Of a stretch of 64,000 bases of DNA, positions 50,238-58,867 are shown piece after piece. Where the stretch lies: the NCBI RefSeq assembly GCF_003945385.1, contig NZ_AP018920.1, forward strand, positions 1,240,001 through 1,304,000, given 5' to 3'. The notes under the pieces are model-generated. The model was given only the letters and a program-made list of their open reading frames with translations. It did not search any database and had not been told where the DNA came from. Both the position numbers and the translations under genes were made by a program. The stretch is from Pseudonocardia autotrophica (GTDB lineage Bacteria > Actinomycetota > Actinomycetes > Mycobacteriales > Pseudonocardiaceae). Each line of letters begins with the position of its first letter. The first letter of the stretch is position 1.

Positions 50238-50894
50238 GTGAGATCCGCCCGCCTGCGCGACATAGTGGGCACCGCAGTGCGGCTCGCTCTGGCGGTCGTG
50301 TGGCTGGTGTCCGGTGGTGCCAAGCTGGCCGATCCCCTGCAGGCGGCCGTCGCGGTCGACGCCTACGAGATCCTGCCCCCGGCTGCGGTCCCGTTCGTCG
50401 CGACAGTCCTGCCGCTGCTGGAACTGGCGCTCGGTGGGCTGCTGCTGCTCGGCGTCGGTACCCGGCTGGCCGCGGTGGTGAGCGTGCTGCTGCTGATCGG
50501 GTTCGTCGCGGGTCTCGTGCAGGCGTGGGCGCGAGGTCTGTCCATCGACTGCGGGTGCTTCGGCGCCGGTGGCCCGGTTGAAGCGGGGGAGGAGCGGTAC
50601 CTGTCGTCGTTGCTGCGCGATCTCGGCTTCCTGGCACTGGCGCTCTGGCTGTCGGTGCGTCCGCGCACACTGCTGGCGGTGGATCGGGTCTGGGATGGCG
50701 GTGGGCGTGTGGGCGGTGACGGCGCGGACGGTGACCGGGTGCCCGACGAGACGGTCGTCGGCCGGGGCGCACCCGCCGGCGTGGGTCCCGAGGTGGACGG
50801 CACGGCGGTCGACGACCGGCCGGGTGCGGACACCGCGGGCGCAGAGCCCGGATCGGGGCGCCGGGAGTACACGGGGGACGAGCGGGGCAGGTGA
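50238..50894 (+). CDS. MauE/DoxX-like membrane protein
   Basis: A 218-residue protein with four membrane helices: VRLALAVVWLVSGGAKL, PFVATVLPLLELALGGLLLLG, LAAVVSVLLLIGFVAGLVQAW and a last one at LRDLGFLALALWLSV. The conserved loop SIDCGCFGAGG, with its two Cys, marks the MauE family, which passes electrons to periplasmic thioredoxin-like proteins. The next gene encodes such a DsbA-like protein. The GTG is 6 nt after TAGGCT (50226-50231). The C-terminal 60 residues are low complexity. Confidence 0.88.
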   Translation: MRSARLRDIVGTAVRLALAVVWLVSGGAKLADPLQAAVAVDAYEILPPAAVPFVATVLPLLELALGGLLLLGVGTRLAAVVSVLLLIGFVAGLVQAWARGLSIDCGCFGAGGPVEAGEERYLSSLLRDLGFLALALWLSVRPRTLLAVDRVWDGGGRVGGDGADGDRVPDETVVGRGAPAGVGPEVDGTAVDDRPGADTAGAEPGSGRREYTGDERGR

Positions 50895-51116
50895 CGAGCC
50901 CGTCGGGTGCGGTGCTGGTGAGCAGAGCAGGAGCGGGGTGCGTGCCGGTCACGGGCCGGCTGGCCGGGGAAAGACGGGTGCGGTGCGGGCCCGATAGGTG
51001 AGCAGAGCAGGAACGGGTCCGGAGCGGGACCGGTAGCGGACGGAACCGCCGCCGGCCGGCGCCCCGGAGCCGGTGACACGTCCGGCGGGAGCCGGCGGCG
51101 CGGAGAGGGAACAGCG
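50895..51116. other. Spacer between the MauE-like and DsbA-like genes
   Basis: 222 bp, no gene. GTGAGCAGAGCAGGA occurs twice (about 50919 and 50998), each followed by RCGGG. GAGAGGGAACAGCG before the ATG at 51117 is the ribosome-binding region of the next gene. Confidence 0.6.
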
Positions 51117-51851
51117 ATGGGACAGTCGGAGCGGGAGCGGCGTGCAGCCGCGCAGGCGCGGCTGCACGCCGCCGGGATCACCCCGCCCCAGGGGCGCGGC
51201 GGCGCGGCCCGCGGCCTGATGATCGGTGCCGTGGTCCTGGTGTTCGCACTGGCCTCGGGCCTCTACCTGGCCTGGCAGAACTACTCCACCGGCGCGGAAC
51301 CGGCGTACCCGGTCACCCGGGAGGGCGCCGTGGTCCGGGCGGGTGATCAGGCCGCGCCGGTCACCGTCGACGTCTACGAGGACTACCTCTGCCCGACCTG
51401 CCAGCAGTTCGAGCGCATCTACCGCGACCAGCTCGCGCGGGGCATGAACGACGGCAAGATCAAGGTCAACTATCACACGATCGCGATCCTGGACGACCGC
51501 TCGGCGCCGCCCGGCTACTCCACCCGGGCCGGCAACGCCGCGCTCTGCGCGGTCGACGCCGGGATCTACCCGGCCTACCACTCCCGGCTCTACGTCGACC
51601 AGCCGCGCCAGGGCGCCGCGGGCCTGTCGGTGGAGCAGCTGACCGCCCTCGGCACCGAGCTGGGGGCGACCGGGGACTTCGGCGGATGTGTCGCCGGGCA
51701 GGCGGGGGCCCAGTCGATCGTCGATGCGACGGACGCCGCTGTGGCGAATCCGGCCGCGGCCCCGGGCGGGCGGTTCGCGACCCCGACCGTGCTGGTCGAC
51801 GGCGTGATGGCCGACCTCGCGAACGCGGACTGGCTGTCGAACATCACCTGA
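51117..51851 (+). CDS. Membrane-anchored DsbA-like thiol oxidoreductase
   Basis: A 244-residue protein. A basic start (SERERRAAAQARLHAAGITPP) precedes one membrane helix (GLMIGAVVLVFALASGLYLAW). The extracytoplasmic thioredoxin fold has the active site CPTC in DVYEDYLCPTCQQFERIYRDQL and the cis-Pro loop ATPTVLVDG. It is the DsbA type that makes disulphides in exported proteins. The MauE-like protein upstream is the probable membrane redox partner, taking the role of DsbB/VKOR. Confidence 0.9.
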   Translation: MGQSERERRAAAQARLHAAGITPPQGRGGAARGLMIGAVVLVFALASGLYLAWQNYSTGAEPAYPVTREGAVVRAGDQAAPVTVDVYEDYLCPTCQQFERIYRDQLARGMNDGKIKVNYHTIAILDDRSAPPGYSTRAGNAALCAVDAGIYPAYHSRLYVDQPRQGAAGLSVEQLTALGTELGATGDFGGCVAGQAGAQSIVDATDAAVANPAAAPGGRFATPTVLVDGVMADLANADWLSNIT

Positions 51852-51857
51852 GGGCGC

Positions 51858-52490
51858 TCAGCGTGGCGTCCGGACGGTGAACCAGGGCAGGAACCACTGG
51901 ATCAGCGGTCCGACGCCGAGCGCGTAGGCCACCGTCACCACACCGAACGTGCCGCCGAGCAGCCATCCGGTGAGCACCACCGCCACCTCGATCGCGGTCC
52001 GTACCACGCGCACCGAGCGCCCGGTACGGGCCGCGAGGCCGGTCATCAGACCGTCCCGCGGGCCGGGGCCGAGGCCGACCCCGATGTAGGCGGCGGTCGC
52101 CGCGGCGTTGAGCACGATCCCGGTGACCGCGAGCCCGGCCCGCGCCCAGAGCCCGTCCACCTCGGGCACGACGGCCAGCGCGCTGTCGATCACCAGCGCG
52201 ATCACGACGACGTTCGCGACCGTCCCGATGCCGGGCCGCTCCCGCAGCGGGATCCACAGCAGCAGCACGACCACTCCGGTCGCGGCGATGACCGTCCCGA
52301 TCGGAAGCCCGGTGCGCAGCGCGACGCCCTGGTGCAGCACGTCCCACGGCATCGAGCCGAGGCCGGCCCGCATCATCAGCGCCATCGAGAACGCGTACGC
52401 GACCAGACCCACCAGGAGCTGGATCAGCCGCCGACGCCGGCGTGGCATCCGCAGCGACCACAGGGTGCCGCCCTTCCGTTCGATCGTCAC
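51858..52490 (-). CDS. YczE/YitT-like membrane protein
   Basis: A 210-residue protein with five membrane helices (LIQLLVGLVAYAFSMALMM; VIAATGVVVLLLWIPL; VANVVVIALVIDSALAVV; LAVTGIVLNAAATAAYIGVGLGP; AIEVAVVLTGWLLGGTFGVVTVAYALG) and the family motif GLGSMPWDVLHQGVA. Function of YczE proteins is unknown. It is divergent from a MocR-type regulator; such YczE/MocR (YczR) pairs are conserved in Firmicutes and Actinobacteria, and the regulator is thought to control yczE. The GTG at 52490 is 8 nt after CAGGAT; ATG 52448 is the alternative. Confidence 0.85.
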   Translation of the reverse strand: MTIERKGGTLWSLRMPRRRRRLIQLLVGLVAYAFSMALMMRAGLGSMPWDVLHQGVALRTGLPIGTVIAATGVVVLLLWIPLRERPGIGTVANVVVIALVIDSALAVVPEVDGLWARAGLAVTGIVLNAAATAAYIGVGLGPGPRDGLMTGLAARTGRSVRVVRTAIEVAVVLTGWLLGGTFGVVTVAYALGVGPLIQWFLPWFTVRTPR

Positions 52491-52511
52491 ATCACGGCAT
52501 CCTGCCTCTGA

Positions 52512-52536
52512 ATTGGCTTGTCGTCTGCGATCCAAT
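52512..52536. promoter_or_regulatory. Candidate MocR operator in the YczE/MocR intergenic region
   Basis: ATTGG-n15-CCAAT inverted repeat midway between the two divergent starts. It is the only clear symmetry in the 67-bp region. Confidence 0.45.
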
Positions 52537-52557
52537 CGAGCAGAAGTGGACTGAAGG

Positions 52558-54003
52558 ATGGACGGAATCGGCGCGGCCGCGCTGGCCGGGTTGTGCGGCG
52601 ACGTCCGACGTGGTCGTGGGCCCGTGTATCGCACGCTCGCCGATGCGATCCGGGTGCTCGTCGGCGACGGGCGTCTGCCGGCCGGCACCCGGCTCCCGGC
52701 CGAGCGGTCGCTCGCCGAACGACTGCGGGTCAGCCGGATCACCGTCACGCACGCCTATCGCGAGCTGCGTGAGGACGGCTGGGTGGACGCCCGGCAGGGC
52801 TCGGGCACCTGGGTCCGGCTCCCGGACGGCCCGGCCCGCGTCGACGGGGCCTGGGTGCCCGGCCCGGCCCGGGGCGGGGTGATCGACCTGGCGCATGCCG
52901 CGCCCGTTGCGCCTCCGGGGATGTCCGAGCTGGTCCGGCGGGCGGCGCGACGGCTCGACGGTGAGCTGGCCGGGCACGGTTACGGTCCGGACGGCCATCC
53001 CGATCTGCGGGAACGGATCGCCGCCCGGTTCACCGCCCGCGGCGTCCCGACCGACCCGGATCGGATCGTCGTCACGGGTGGGGCGTTGCAGGCGATCGGG
53101 ATCGCGGTCGCCGAGCTCACCGGAGCCGGTGACCGGGTGCTGGTCGAGCACCCGACCTATCCCGCGGTGCTCGACGTGCTCTCCGACGCCGGTGTCCGGC
53201 CGGTCCCGGTGGCGCTCGGCCCCGGGATCGAGGACGCACTGCCGCGGGCCTCCCGGCAGACGGCCGCCCGGGCCGCCTACCTGATGGCGGACTTCCAGAA
53301 CCCCACCGGCCGGCTCCTCGACGACGACGTCCGGGCCCGGCTGCTGCACCGGCTCGCCCGGCAGGGGACCGTCGCGATCGTCGACGAGACGTTCGCCGAG
53401 CTCGACCTGCGGGAGGGGGCGACGGCGCCGTTGCCGTGCGCGGCGCACGCGCTGCGGGAGGACGACGTCGTCACCGTCGGCGGCGCGAGCAAGATCGCCT
53501 GGGGTGGGCTGCGGCTGGGCTGGATCCGGGCGGCCCGCGAACCCGCCGCGCGGATGCGGCGGCGGCTGGCCCGGGCCCAGATCGCGCAGCCCGTGCTGGA
53601 ACAGCTGATCGCGGTCGAGGTGCTGGACGCGCTCGACGAGATCCGCGGCCGGCGGACCGCCGAGCTGCGGCTGCGCCGGGACCGGCTGGTCGGCGAGCTC
53701 GCGGTGGTGCTTCCCGAGTGGCGGCCGGTCGTCCCCGACGGAGGTCTGGTCCTCTGGTGCGATCTCGGTGCTGACCTGTCGACGGCGCTGACGGCGGTCG
53801 CGCCGCGGCACGGCCTGACGCTCGCGCCGGGCCCGAGGTTCGGTACCGGCTACGCCTTCGAGGATCGGCTGCGGCTGCCCTTCGTCCATCCCGAGCCGGT
53901 GCTCACCGAAGCGGTCCGGCGGCTCCGCCGGGTGCTGGACGATGTCGTCGGGACGCCGGTCGACGCCGGCCGGACGGGTGAGCCGGCCAGGCTCGTCGTG
54001 TAG
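52558..54003 (+). CDS. MocR/PdxR-type GntR regulator with aminotransferase domain
   Basis: A 481-residue fusion. The N-terminal GntR winged helix is PVYRTLADAIRVLVGDGRLPAGTRLPAERSLAERLRVSRITVTHAYRELREDGWVDARQGSGTWV (about 22-85). The rest is a fold-type I aminotransferase domain; the PLP Lys is in VGGASKIAWGGLRLGW and an Asn/Tyr set in MADFQNPTGRLL and VDETFAEL. MocR proteins use PLP or its imine as a signal instead of catalysing. Divergent from yczE, its probable target. Confidence 0.92.
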   Translation: MDGIGAAALAGLCGDVRRGRGPVYRTLADAIRVLVGDGRLPAGTRLPAERSLAERLRVSRITVTHAYRELREDGWVDARQGSGTWVRLPDGPARVDGAWVPGPARGGVIDLAHAAPVAPPGMSELVRRAARRLDGELAGHGYGPDGHPDLRERIAARFTARGVPTDPDRIVVTGGALQAIGIAVAELTGAGDRVLVEHPTYPAVLDVLSDAGVRPVPVALGPGIEDALPRASRQTAARAAYLMADFQNPTGRLLDDDVRARLLHRLARQGTVAIVDETFAELDLREGATAPLPCAAHALREDDVVTVGGASKIAWGGLRLGWIRAAREPAARMRRRLARAQIAQPVLEQLIAVEVLDALDEIRGRRTAELRLRRDRLVGELAVVLPEWRPVVPDGGLVLWCDLGADLSTALTAVAPRHGLTLAPGPRFGTGYAFEDRLRLPFVHPEPVLTEAVRRLRRVLDDVVGTPVDAGRTGEPARLVV

Positions 54004-54007
54004 TGCC

Positions 54008-54526
54008 TCAGGCGAGGGCCGCGGCGCCGGCCGCGACCAGCTCGTCGACCGGTGCGTCGATGTCCAGTGTGACCCCGGTCTCCCCGGCGGTGAGCGGTTC
54101 GAGGGTGTCGAGCTGGGACAACAGCAGCGCGGGCGGCATGAAGTGACCGGCCCGCCCGGCCATCCGGGCGGCGAGGACCTCGGGTGCACCGGCCAGGTGC
54201 AGGAACGCGGTGCGCGGGGCGTGCGACCGGATCCGGTCGCGGTAGCTCCGGCGCAACGCCGAGCACGCGACGACCAGGCCGTCGGCGTCGTGCGCGGCGA
54301 GCTCGGCGCCCACCAGATCCAGCCAGGGCCACCGGTCGTCGTCGGTGAGGGGGACACCGGAGCTCATCTTCGCGACGTTCGCCGGGGGGTGCAGGCCGTC
54401 GGCGTCGGTGAAGGCGATGTCGAGCCGCTCGGCGAGCGCCTCGCCGACCGTGGACTTGCCCGATCCGGACACACCCATCGCCACGATCAACGGCGGTCGC
54501 TGCAGGTCGTGCGGCGGGTGCGTCAC
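54008..54526 (-). CDS. gntK: Gluconokinase
   Basis: A 172-residue P-loop kinase. Walker A is MGVSGSGKSTVGEAL; DADGLHPPANVAKMSSGVPLTDDDRWPWLDLV is the gluconokinase signature, followed by VACSALRRSYRDRIR and GHFMPPALLLSQLDTLEP. It phosphorylates D-gluconate to 6-phosphogluconate for the pentose-phosphate pathway. The GTG at 54526 follows GAGGAGACG. It is divergent from a GntR-type regulator that probably represses it, and ends 4 bp from the convergent MocR gene. Confidence 0.94.
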   Translation of the reverse strand: MTHPPHDLQRPPLIVAMGVSGSGKSTVGEALAERLDIAFTDADGLHPPANVAKMSSGVPLTDDDRWPWLDLVGAELAAHDADGLVVACSALRRSYRDRIRSHAPRTAFLHLAGAPEVLAARMAGRAGHFMPPALLLSQLDTLEPLTAGETGVTLDIDAPVDELVAAGAAALA

Positions 54527-54652
54527 TGCAACGTCTCCTCGGGGTGGCGGCCTGGGCACGCGATCCGGCCTGCCCGGCCGGCGACGCCAGCCTGCGGCAT
54601 TGGTAGTACGTATTCAAGAACGGATCGATTCAGATATGCCGATTATGCGATC

Positions 54653-55570
54653 ATGCGCCGGATGAACGTCGGGATCGAAGGCAACGGAGCGGGCCTGCAC
54701 GCCGACGTCGTGGACCGGATCGGCGCACTCGTCGCCGGAGGTGGTGTGCCGCCGGGAACCGTCCTGCGGGCCGACGAGCTGGGCGAGCGCTACGGGGTCT
54801 CGCGGACCGTGGTGCGGGAGGCCGTGCGGGTCCTCGAGTCGATGGGGCTGGTGCAGAGCCGTCGCCGGGTCGGCACGACGGTCGCTCCCCGCGAACGCTG
54901 GAACGTGCACGATCCGCAGGTGATCCGCTGGCGGCTGGACGGTTCGGAGCGGGCCGAGCAGCTGCGGTCGCTGGCCGAGCTGCGCCGCGGGGTCGAGCCG
55001 GTCGCGGCGTCGCTGGCGGCCGCCCGGGCCACCCCCGAGCAGTGCGGTGAGCTGGTCGGCGCGGTGATGGACATGGCGGTGTACGCCCGCAGCGGGGATC
55101 TCGCGGCCTATCTCGAGGCCGACATCCGGTTCCACCGGACCCTGCTCGCCGCGTCCGGCAACGAGATGCTGGCCGCGCTGGGCGGGACGGTCGCCGAGGT
55201 GCTCGCCGGGCGGATCCGGCACCACCTGATGCCTGCCCATCCGGAGCCCTCGGCGATCCGGCTGCACGGCGACGTCGCCGATGCGATCCGGTGCGGGGAC
55301 GGCACCGCTGCCGAGACGGCGATGCGCGCGATCCTCACCGAGGCCGCGTCGGCGACGAGGATCGACACCGAGGCCGCGTCGGCGACGAGGATCGACACCG
55401 AGGCCGCGTCGGCGACGAGGATCGACACCGAGGCCGCGTCGGCGACGAGGATGGACAGCGGGGCCGCGTCGGCGACGAGGATGGACAGCGGGGCCGCGTC
55501 GGCGACGAGGATGGACAGCGGGGCCGCGTCGGCGACGAGGATGGACAGCGGGGACGCGCGGGATCGATGA
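54653..55570 (+). CDS. FCD-type GntR regulator with repeat-extended C-terminus
   Basis: A 305-residue regulator. The winged helix is DVVDRIGALVAGGGVPPGTVLRADELGERYGVSRTVVREAVRVLESMGLVQSRRRVGTTV (about 15-75), then an all-helical FCD ligand domain with metal-site His/Asp pattern (DIRFHRTLLAASGNEML). After the normal end of the FCD domain (about residue 229) come seven tandem copies of a 10-residue unit, EAASATRIDT turning into GAASATRMDS, encoded by a 30-bp DNA repeat. It probably controls the divergent gluconokinase gene. The ATG at 54653 is 6 nt after GATTAT; ATG 54662 is possible. Confidence 0.88.
   Translation: MRRMNVGIEGNGAGLHADVVDRIGALVAGGGVPPGTVLRADELGERYGVSRTVVREAVRVLESMGLVQSRRRVGTTVAPRERWNVHDPQVIRWRLDGSERAEQLRSLAELRRGVEPVAASLAAARATPEQCGELVGAVMDMAVYARSGDLAAYLEADIRFHRTLLAASGNEMLAALGGTVAEVLAGRIRHHLMPAHPEPSAIRLHGDVADAIRCGDGTAAETAMRAILTEAASATRIDTEAASATRIDTEAASATRIDTEAASATRMDSGAASATRMDSGAASATRMDSGAASATRMDSGDARDR
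55340..55549 (+). repeat. 30-bp coding minisatellite, seven copies
   Basis: Seven head-to-tail 30-bp units within the gntR gene, three of one variant, one hybrid and three of a second variant (GAG to GGG at the first codon, ATC to ATG in the Ile/Met position). Copies inside each block are identical, so the array is young. Confidence 0.97.
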
Positions 55571-55595
55571 TTGTGATGAAGGGGCGGGGGTCCCG

Positions 55596-55619
55596 TAGCA
55601 TTCGATCGTTCACGATCGA
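55596..55619 (+). promoter_or_regulatory. Promoter and operator of the TrmB-like gene
   Basis: A TAGCAT hexamer (55596-55601) is directly followed by the perfect 7-4-7 palindrome TCGATCG-TTCA-CGATCGA (55602-55619), which would cover the transcription start. It is a likely autoregulatory operator. Confidence 0.6.
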
Positions 55620-55710
55620 TTCACCCGCGGGCCCCCACACTGCCGGGGGGCGCGTCGCGGTGGCGTCACCGGACGCACGATGCCGTCGAACGATTGAGAT
55701 GATCTCGCAA

Positions 55711-56547
55711 ATGGCCGTGCACAACGTGACGGGGGAGCTGCAACGCCTCGGCATGTCCGGCTACGAGGCCAAGGCCTATGTGGCGCTGGTCCTCGCCGCC
55801 GAACCGGTCAACGGCTACGAGGTGGCCAAGCGCTCCGGGGTTCCGCGGAGCACCGTGTACGAGACCCTCGGCAAGCTGGTCGGGCGCGGTGCGGCCTACG
55901 AGGTGCGCACCGACGACGACGCGATCGGCTACGTCCCGCTCCCGCCCCGGTCGTTGCTGGAACGGATGCGCCGCGAGTTCGACCGCACCATCGGGGTCCT
56001 GGAGGACGAGCTGCCCCGCCTGGCGTCGCCGCCGCCGGCGCGGCTGGTGCACTCGCTGGGCGAGCGCAGCACGCTGCTGGAGCGGGCCGAGGACATCGTC
56101 ACCGTTGCCGAGGGCGAGCTGTACATGTCGGGCTGGCCGGAGGATCTCGACGTGCTCACGCCGGGGGCCCGGCGCGCCGAGGAGCGTGGCGTCGCCGTGC
56201 GCCGAGTGGTGTTCGGCCACGACGGTGATCGGGTCGGCTGGACCACCGAGCACCGCTACTCCAGCCCGGAGACGGTCGAGGCGAACCTGGGGCAGCGGCT
56301 GCTCGTCGTCGTCGCGGACCGCAGCCAGGCCGTGATCGGCGGGCTGACCACCGACCGCACCTGGGGCCTGTACACCGACGACCCGGCGGCCGTCCTGCTC
56401 GCGCTCGACTACGTGCGGCACGACATCGCGATGCACGTCGTGGCCGACCGCTACGCCGAGCACGGGTTCGACGAGTTCTGGTCCGACGATCACGCGCTGC
56501 GGCTGCTGCGCGGCACCGCCGACCCGAGCCGGGAACGGACCGGCTGA
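55711..56547 (+). CDS. TrmB family transcriptional regulator
   Basis: A 278-residue protein with the TrmB layout: an N-terminal winged helix (LQRLGMSGYEAKAYVALVLAAEPVNGYEVAKRSGVPRSTVYETLGKLVGRGAAYEV, about 8-62), a linking helix with LLERMRREFDRTIGVLEDELPRL, and a C-terminal PLD-like regulatory domain (AEGELYMSGWPEDLDVL, LLVVVADRSQAVIGGLTTDRTWGLYTDDPAAVLLALDYVRHDI). In the family the effector is often a sugar. ATG at 55711; 55699 is also in frame. It is monocistronic and convergent with the S9 peptidase gene. Confidence 0.88.
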   Translation: MAVHNVTGELQRLGMSGYEAKAYVALVLAAEPVNGYEVAKRSGVPRSTVYETLGKLVGRGAAYEVRTDDDAIGYVPLPPRSLLERMRREFDRTIGVLEDELPRLASPPPARLVHSLGERSTLLERAEDIVTVAEGELYMSGWPEDLDVLTPGARRAEERGVAVRRVVFGHDGDRVGWTTEHRYSSPETVEANLGQRLLVVVADRSQAVIGGLTTDRTWGLYTDDPAAVLLALDYVRHDIAMHVVADRYAEHGFDEFWSDDHALRLLRGTADPSRERTG

Positions 56548-56564
56548 TCGTCCCGGCCGGCCGG

Positions 56565-58571
56565 TCAGCCGCGGGGCACCTCGTCCGGGCGGGTGCCACC
56601 GAGGTGCCTGCCGAAGAAGTCCAGGATGATCCGGGCCCGCTGCATCCGGTGCCGCGGTGACCCGTCGCGGGACATCCCGTGGCTCTCCTGCGGGAACCGC
56701 CAGTACTCCACCGGCTTCCCGAGCATCCGGAGCGCGACGAACAGCGCGTCGGCCTGCTCCGGTGGGCACCGCAGGTCGTCCTCGGAGTGCAGGAGCAGCA
56801 TCGGGACGTCGATGTCGGCCGCGTACGACACCGGCGACATCGCCCGGTACCGGCCGGGGTCGCGCAGGTGGGTCACCCCGAACTGCTCGTGGAACCAGCC
56901 CGCGACGTCGGAGTGCCACTCGTTGGACTCGATGTTGTTCACCGCGCGCTCGCTGCAGGCGGCGCGGAACCGGCCGGGGTGACGGGCCGACAGCCAGGTC
57001 GTCAGGTAACCGCCGTACGAGCCGCCCAGCACCCCGACCCGGTCGCGGTCGAGCTCGCCGAACGCGTCCAGCGCGCCGTCCAGCGCGGCCAGGACGTCGT
57101 CGGCGTCGATCCCGCCCCAGCCGGTGCCGGGTGCCGTTTCGGCCTCCGGAGCCCGGATCGCCCGGGACCACGCCTCGGTGAAGCCGGTCGAGCCGTGCGG
57201 ATTGCACCAGACGACCGCGTACCCGGCGGCCGCCCAGAGCCGGAACTCGTCGAACCACACCGACGAGTACTGGGTCGCGGGGCCGCCGTGGATCGACAGC
57301 AGGACCGGGACCGGACCGTCCGCGACGTGCTCGGGGAGCAACACCCAGGTGTCGATGTCGCCGTCCCCGGCCGGCGACGGAACGGCCAGGTGGGCGGGGG
57401 CCGGCGCGGGGACGGCCGCGTGGAACGGGTCGGCGAGTCCGGTCAGCCGTCGTGGGGCGGCGCCGGGGGTGGCACCGTCGTCGAGCACGTGCAGCTGCGG
57501 GATGCGGGCCGGGTCACCGAGCAGCACGACCGTGCTGCCGCCCGCCCGGTCGAACGCGGCCACCACACGGTCCCCGGTGAGCAGCGGCTGCGGGGCGTCG
57601 TGGTCGCCGGTACCGACCCGGTAGAGGTGCACCCCGCCGCGGTCCTCCACGGTGAACAGCAGGTCGGCACCGTCCCAGACGGGAGCGCGGGCGCCCGGGA
57701 TCGGGCTGCACTGCCGGTCCAGAGCGGTCGCGAGGACGCGCTCGGCGCCGGTGCCGACGTCGACGACGCAGGGGTGTCCGTGCGCGGGCGCGGCGAGATG
57801 CTCGTCAGCCGCCAGGGTGGCGATCCGGCTGCCGTCCGGCGACCAGGACGGCGAGTGGTGGGTGGGGCCCGGGGCGGTCAGCCTGCGGGGCTCGGCGGCG
57901 CCGTCGGCGTCGGCCAGGTAGATCCCGGTCGCGGAGGACAGATCCCAGTCCGGTTCCCGGGACGAGACGACGGCGAGCGTGCGACCGTCCGGTGACCAGG
58001 CGGGCCCCGAGTGCTCGAACGGCCCACCGGCGACGATCCACGGTGCCCCGCCGCCCGCGGCGTCCACGACGAACACGCTGGAGGGACGGTCCACGATCCA
58101 GCCCTCGCCGTCCAGCCTGCTGAACAGGCGGTCGATCCGGCGCGGTTCGCGTGCGCGGTCGTCGTCGCCGGTGGACCAGCGGGCCGTGCGTTCCCGGGAG
58201 ACGAACGCGATCCGGGTCCCGTCCGGTGACCATGCCGGCTCGCTGACGGCCTCGTCCCGCTCGCAGAGCGGGACCGGTTCACCCGGGGTCCCGATCGGCA
58301 GCACCCGCAGCACCGATCCGCCGTCCGCGCGGCCGGTGACGACCGCCAGCCGGGTCCCGTCCGGCGACCAGGCGGGGGAGCGGTCGCCGTGCTCGGAGCC
58401 GGTCAGCCGGCGCGGCGCGGAGCTCCCGTCGACGGCGGCCAGCCAGACCGAGGTCGGGTAGCTGTTGCGTTCGAGATCGACCCGGCGGACCGTGAAGGCG
58501 ACCGATGCGCCGTCCGGGGAGACCGCGGGAGAGCCGAGGGTGACCAGTCGTCCGATGTCGGAGGGCAGCAC
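56565..58571 (-). CDS. S9 family prolyl oligopeptidase-like peptidase
   Basis: A 668-residue cytosolic serine peptidase. Residues about 20-400 are WD-like TolB/PD40 repeats (SPDGTRLAVV, WSPDGTRIAFVS, WSPDGRTLAVVSS, WSPDGSRIATLA). The C-terminal alpha/beta hydrolase domain has the nucleophile in VGVLGGSYGGYLTTWL, the Asp in LHSEDDLRCPPEQ and the His in PQESHGMSRDG. It is of the acylaminoacyl/dipeptidyl-peptidase 5 type. The GTG at 58571 is chosen because TAACGT (58584-58579) lies 7 nt before it and the length fits; a GTG at 58607 is upstream. Confidence 0.92.
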   Translation of the reverse strand: MLPSDIGRLVTLGSPAVSPDGASVAFTVRRVDLERNSYPTSVWLAAVDGSSAPRRLTGSEHGDRSPAWSPDGTRLAVVTGRADGGSVLRVLPIGTPGEPVPLCERDEAVSEPAWSPDGTRIAFVSRERTARWSTGDDDRAREPRRIDRLFSRLDGEGWIVDRPSSVFVVDAAGGGAPWIVAGGPFEHSGPAWSPDGRTLAVVSSREPDWDLSSATGIYLADADGAAEPRRLTAPGPTHHSPSWSPDGSRIATLAADEHLAAPAHGHPCVVDVGTGAERVLATALDRQCSPIPGARAPVWDGADLLFTVEDRGGVHLYRVGTGDHDAPQPLLTGDRVVAAFDRAGGSTVVLLGDPARIPQLHVLDDGATPGAAPRRLTGLADPFHAAVPAPAPAHLAVPSPAGDGDIDTWVLLPEHVADGPVPVLLSIHGGPATQYSSVWFDEFRLWAAAGYAVVWCNPHGSTGFTEAWSRAIRAPEAETAPGTGWGGIDADDVLAALDGALDAFGELDRDRVGVLGGSYGGYLTTWLSARHPGRFRAACSERAVNNIESNEWHSDVAGWFHEQFGVTHLRDPGRYRAMSPVSYAADIDVPMLLLHSEDDLRCPPEQADALFVALRMLGKPVEYWRFPQESHGMSRDGSPRHRMQRARIILDFFGRHLGGTRPDEVPRG

Positions 58572-58657
58572 CGGGAGGACGTTAGGTGGTCGCGTCCGGA
58601 CGGGCACCCCCCTGTCCGGGGCCCACAGGGCGCCGTGTACTGTTCTGCATGTCGCAA

Positions 58658-58734
<77 letters not shown>

Positions 58735-58744
58735 TCTTCACCAG

Positions 58745-58770
58745 GCCAGGACTTCGGTCCTGGCTTTTTT
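58745..58770 (+). terminator. Rho-independent terminator after tRNA-Ala
   Basis: GCCAGGAC-TTCG-GTCCTGGC followed by six T residues, 15 nt after the tRNA. It lies inside the element, so it was brought or kept by the integrated DNA to end tRNA transcription. Confidence 0.92.
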
Positions 58771-58867
58771 CTTGCCAGGACGCAGTCGTGGCGAGTGACT
58801 AGCTGAGTGTCTATGTCGGGCGGTCCGATCGGCGGCTGACTCGTGCCGCCCCCCCCCCGACGAGATC

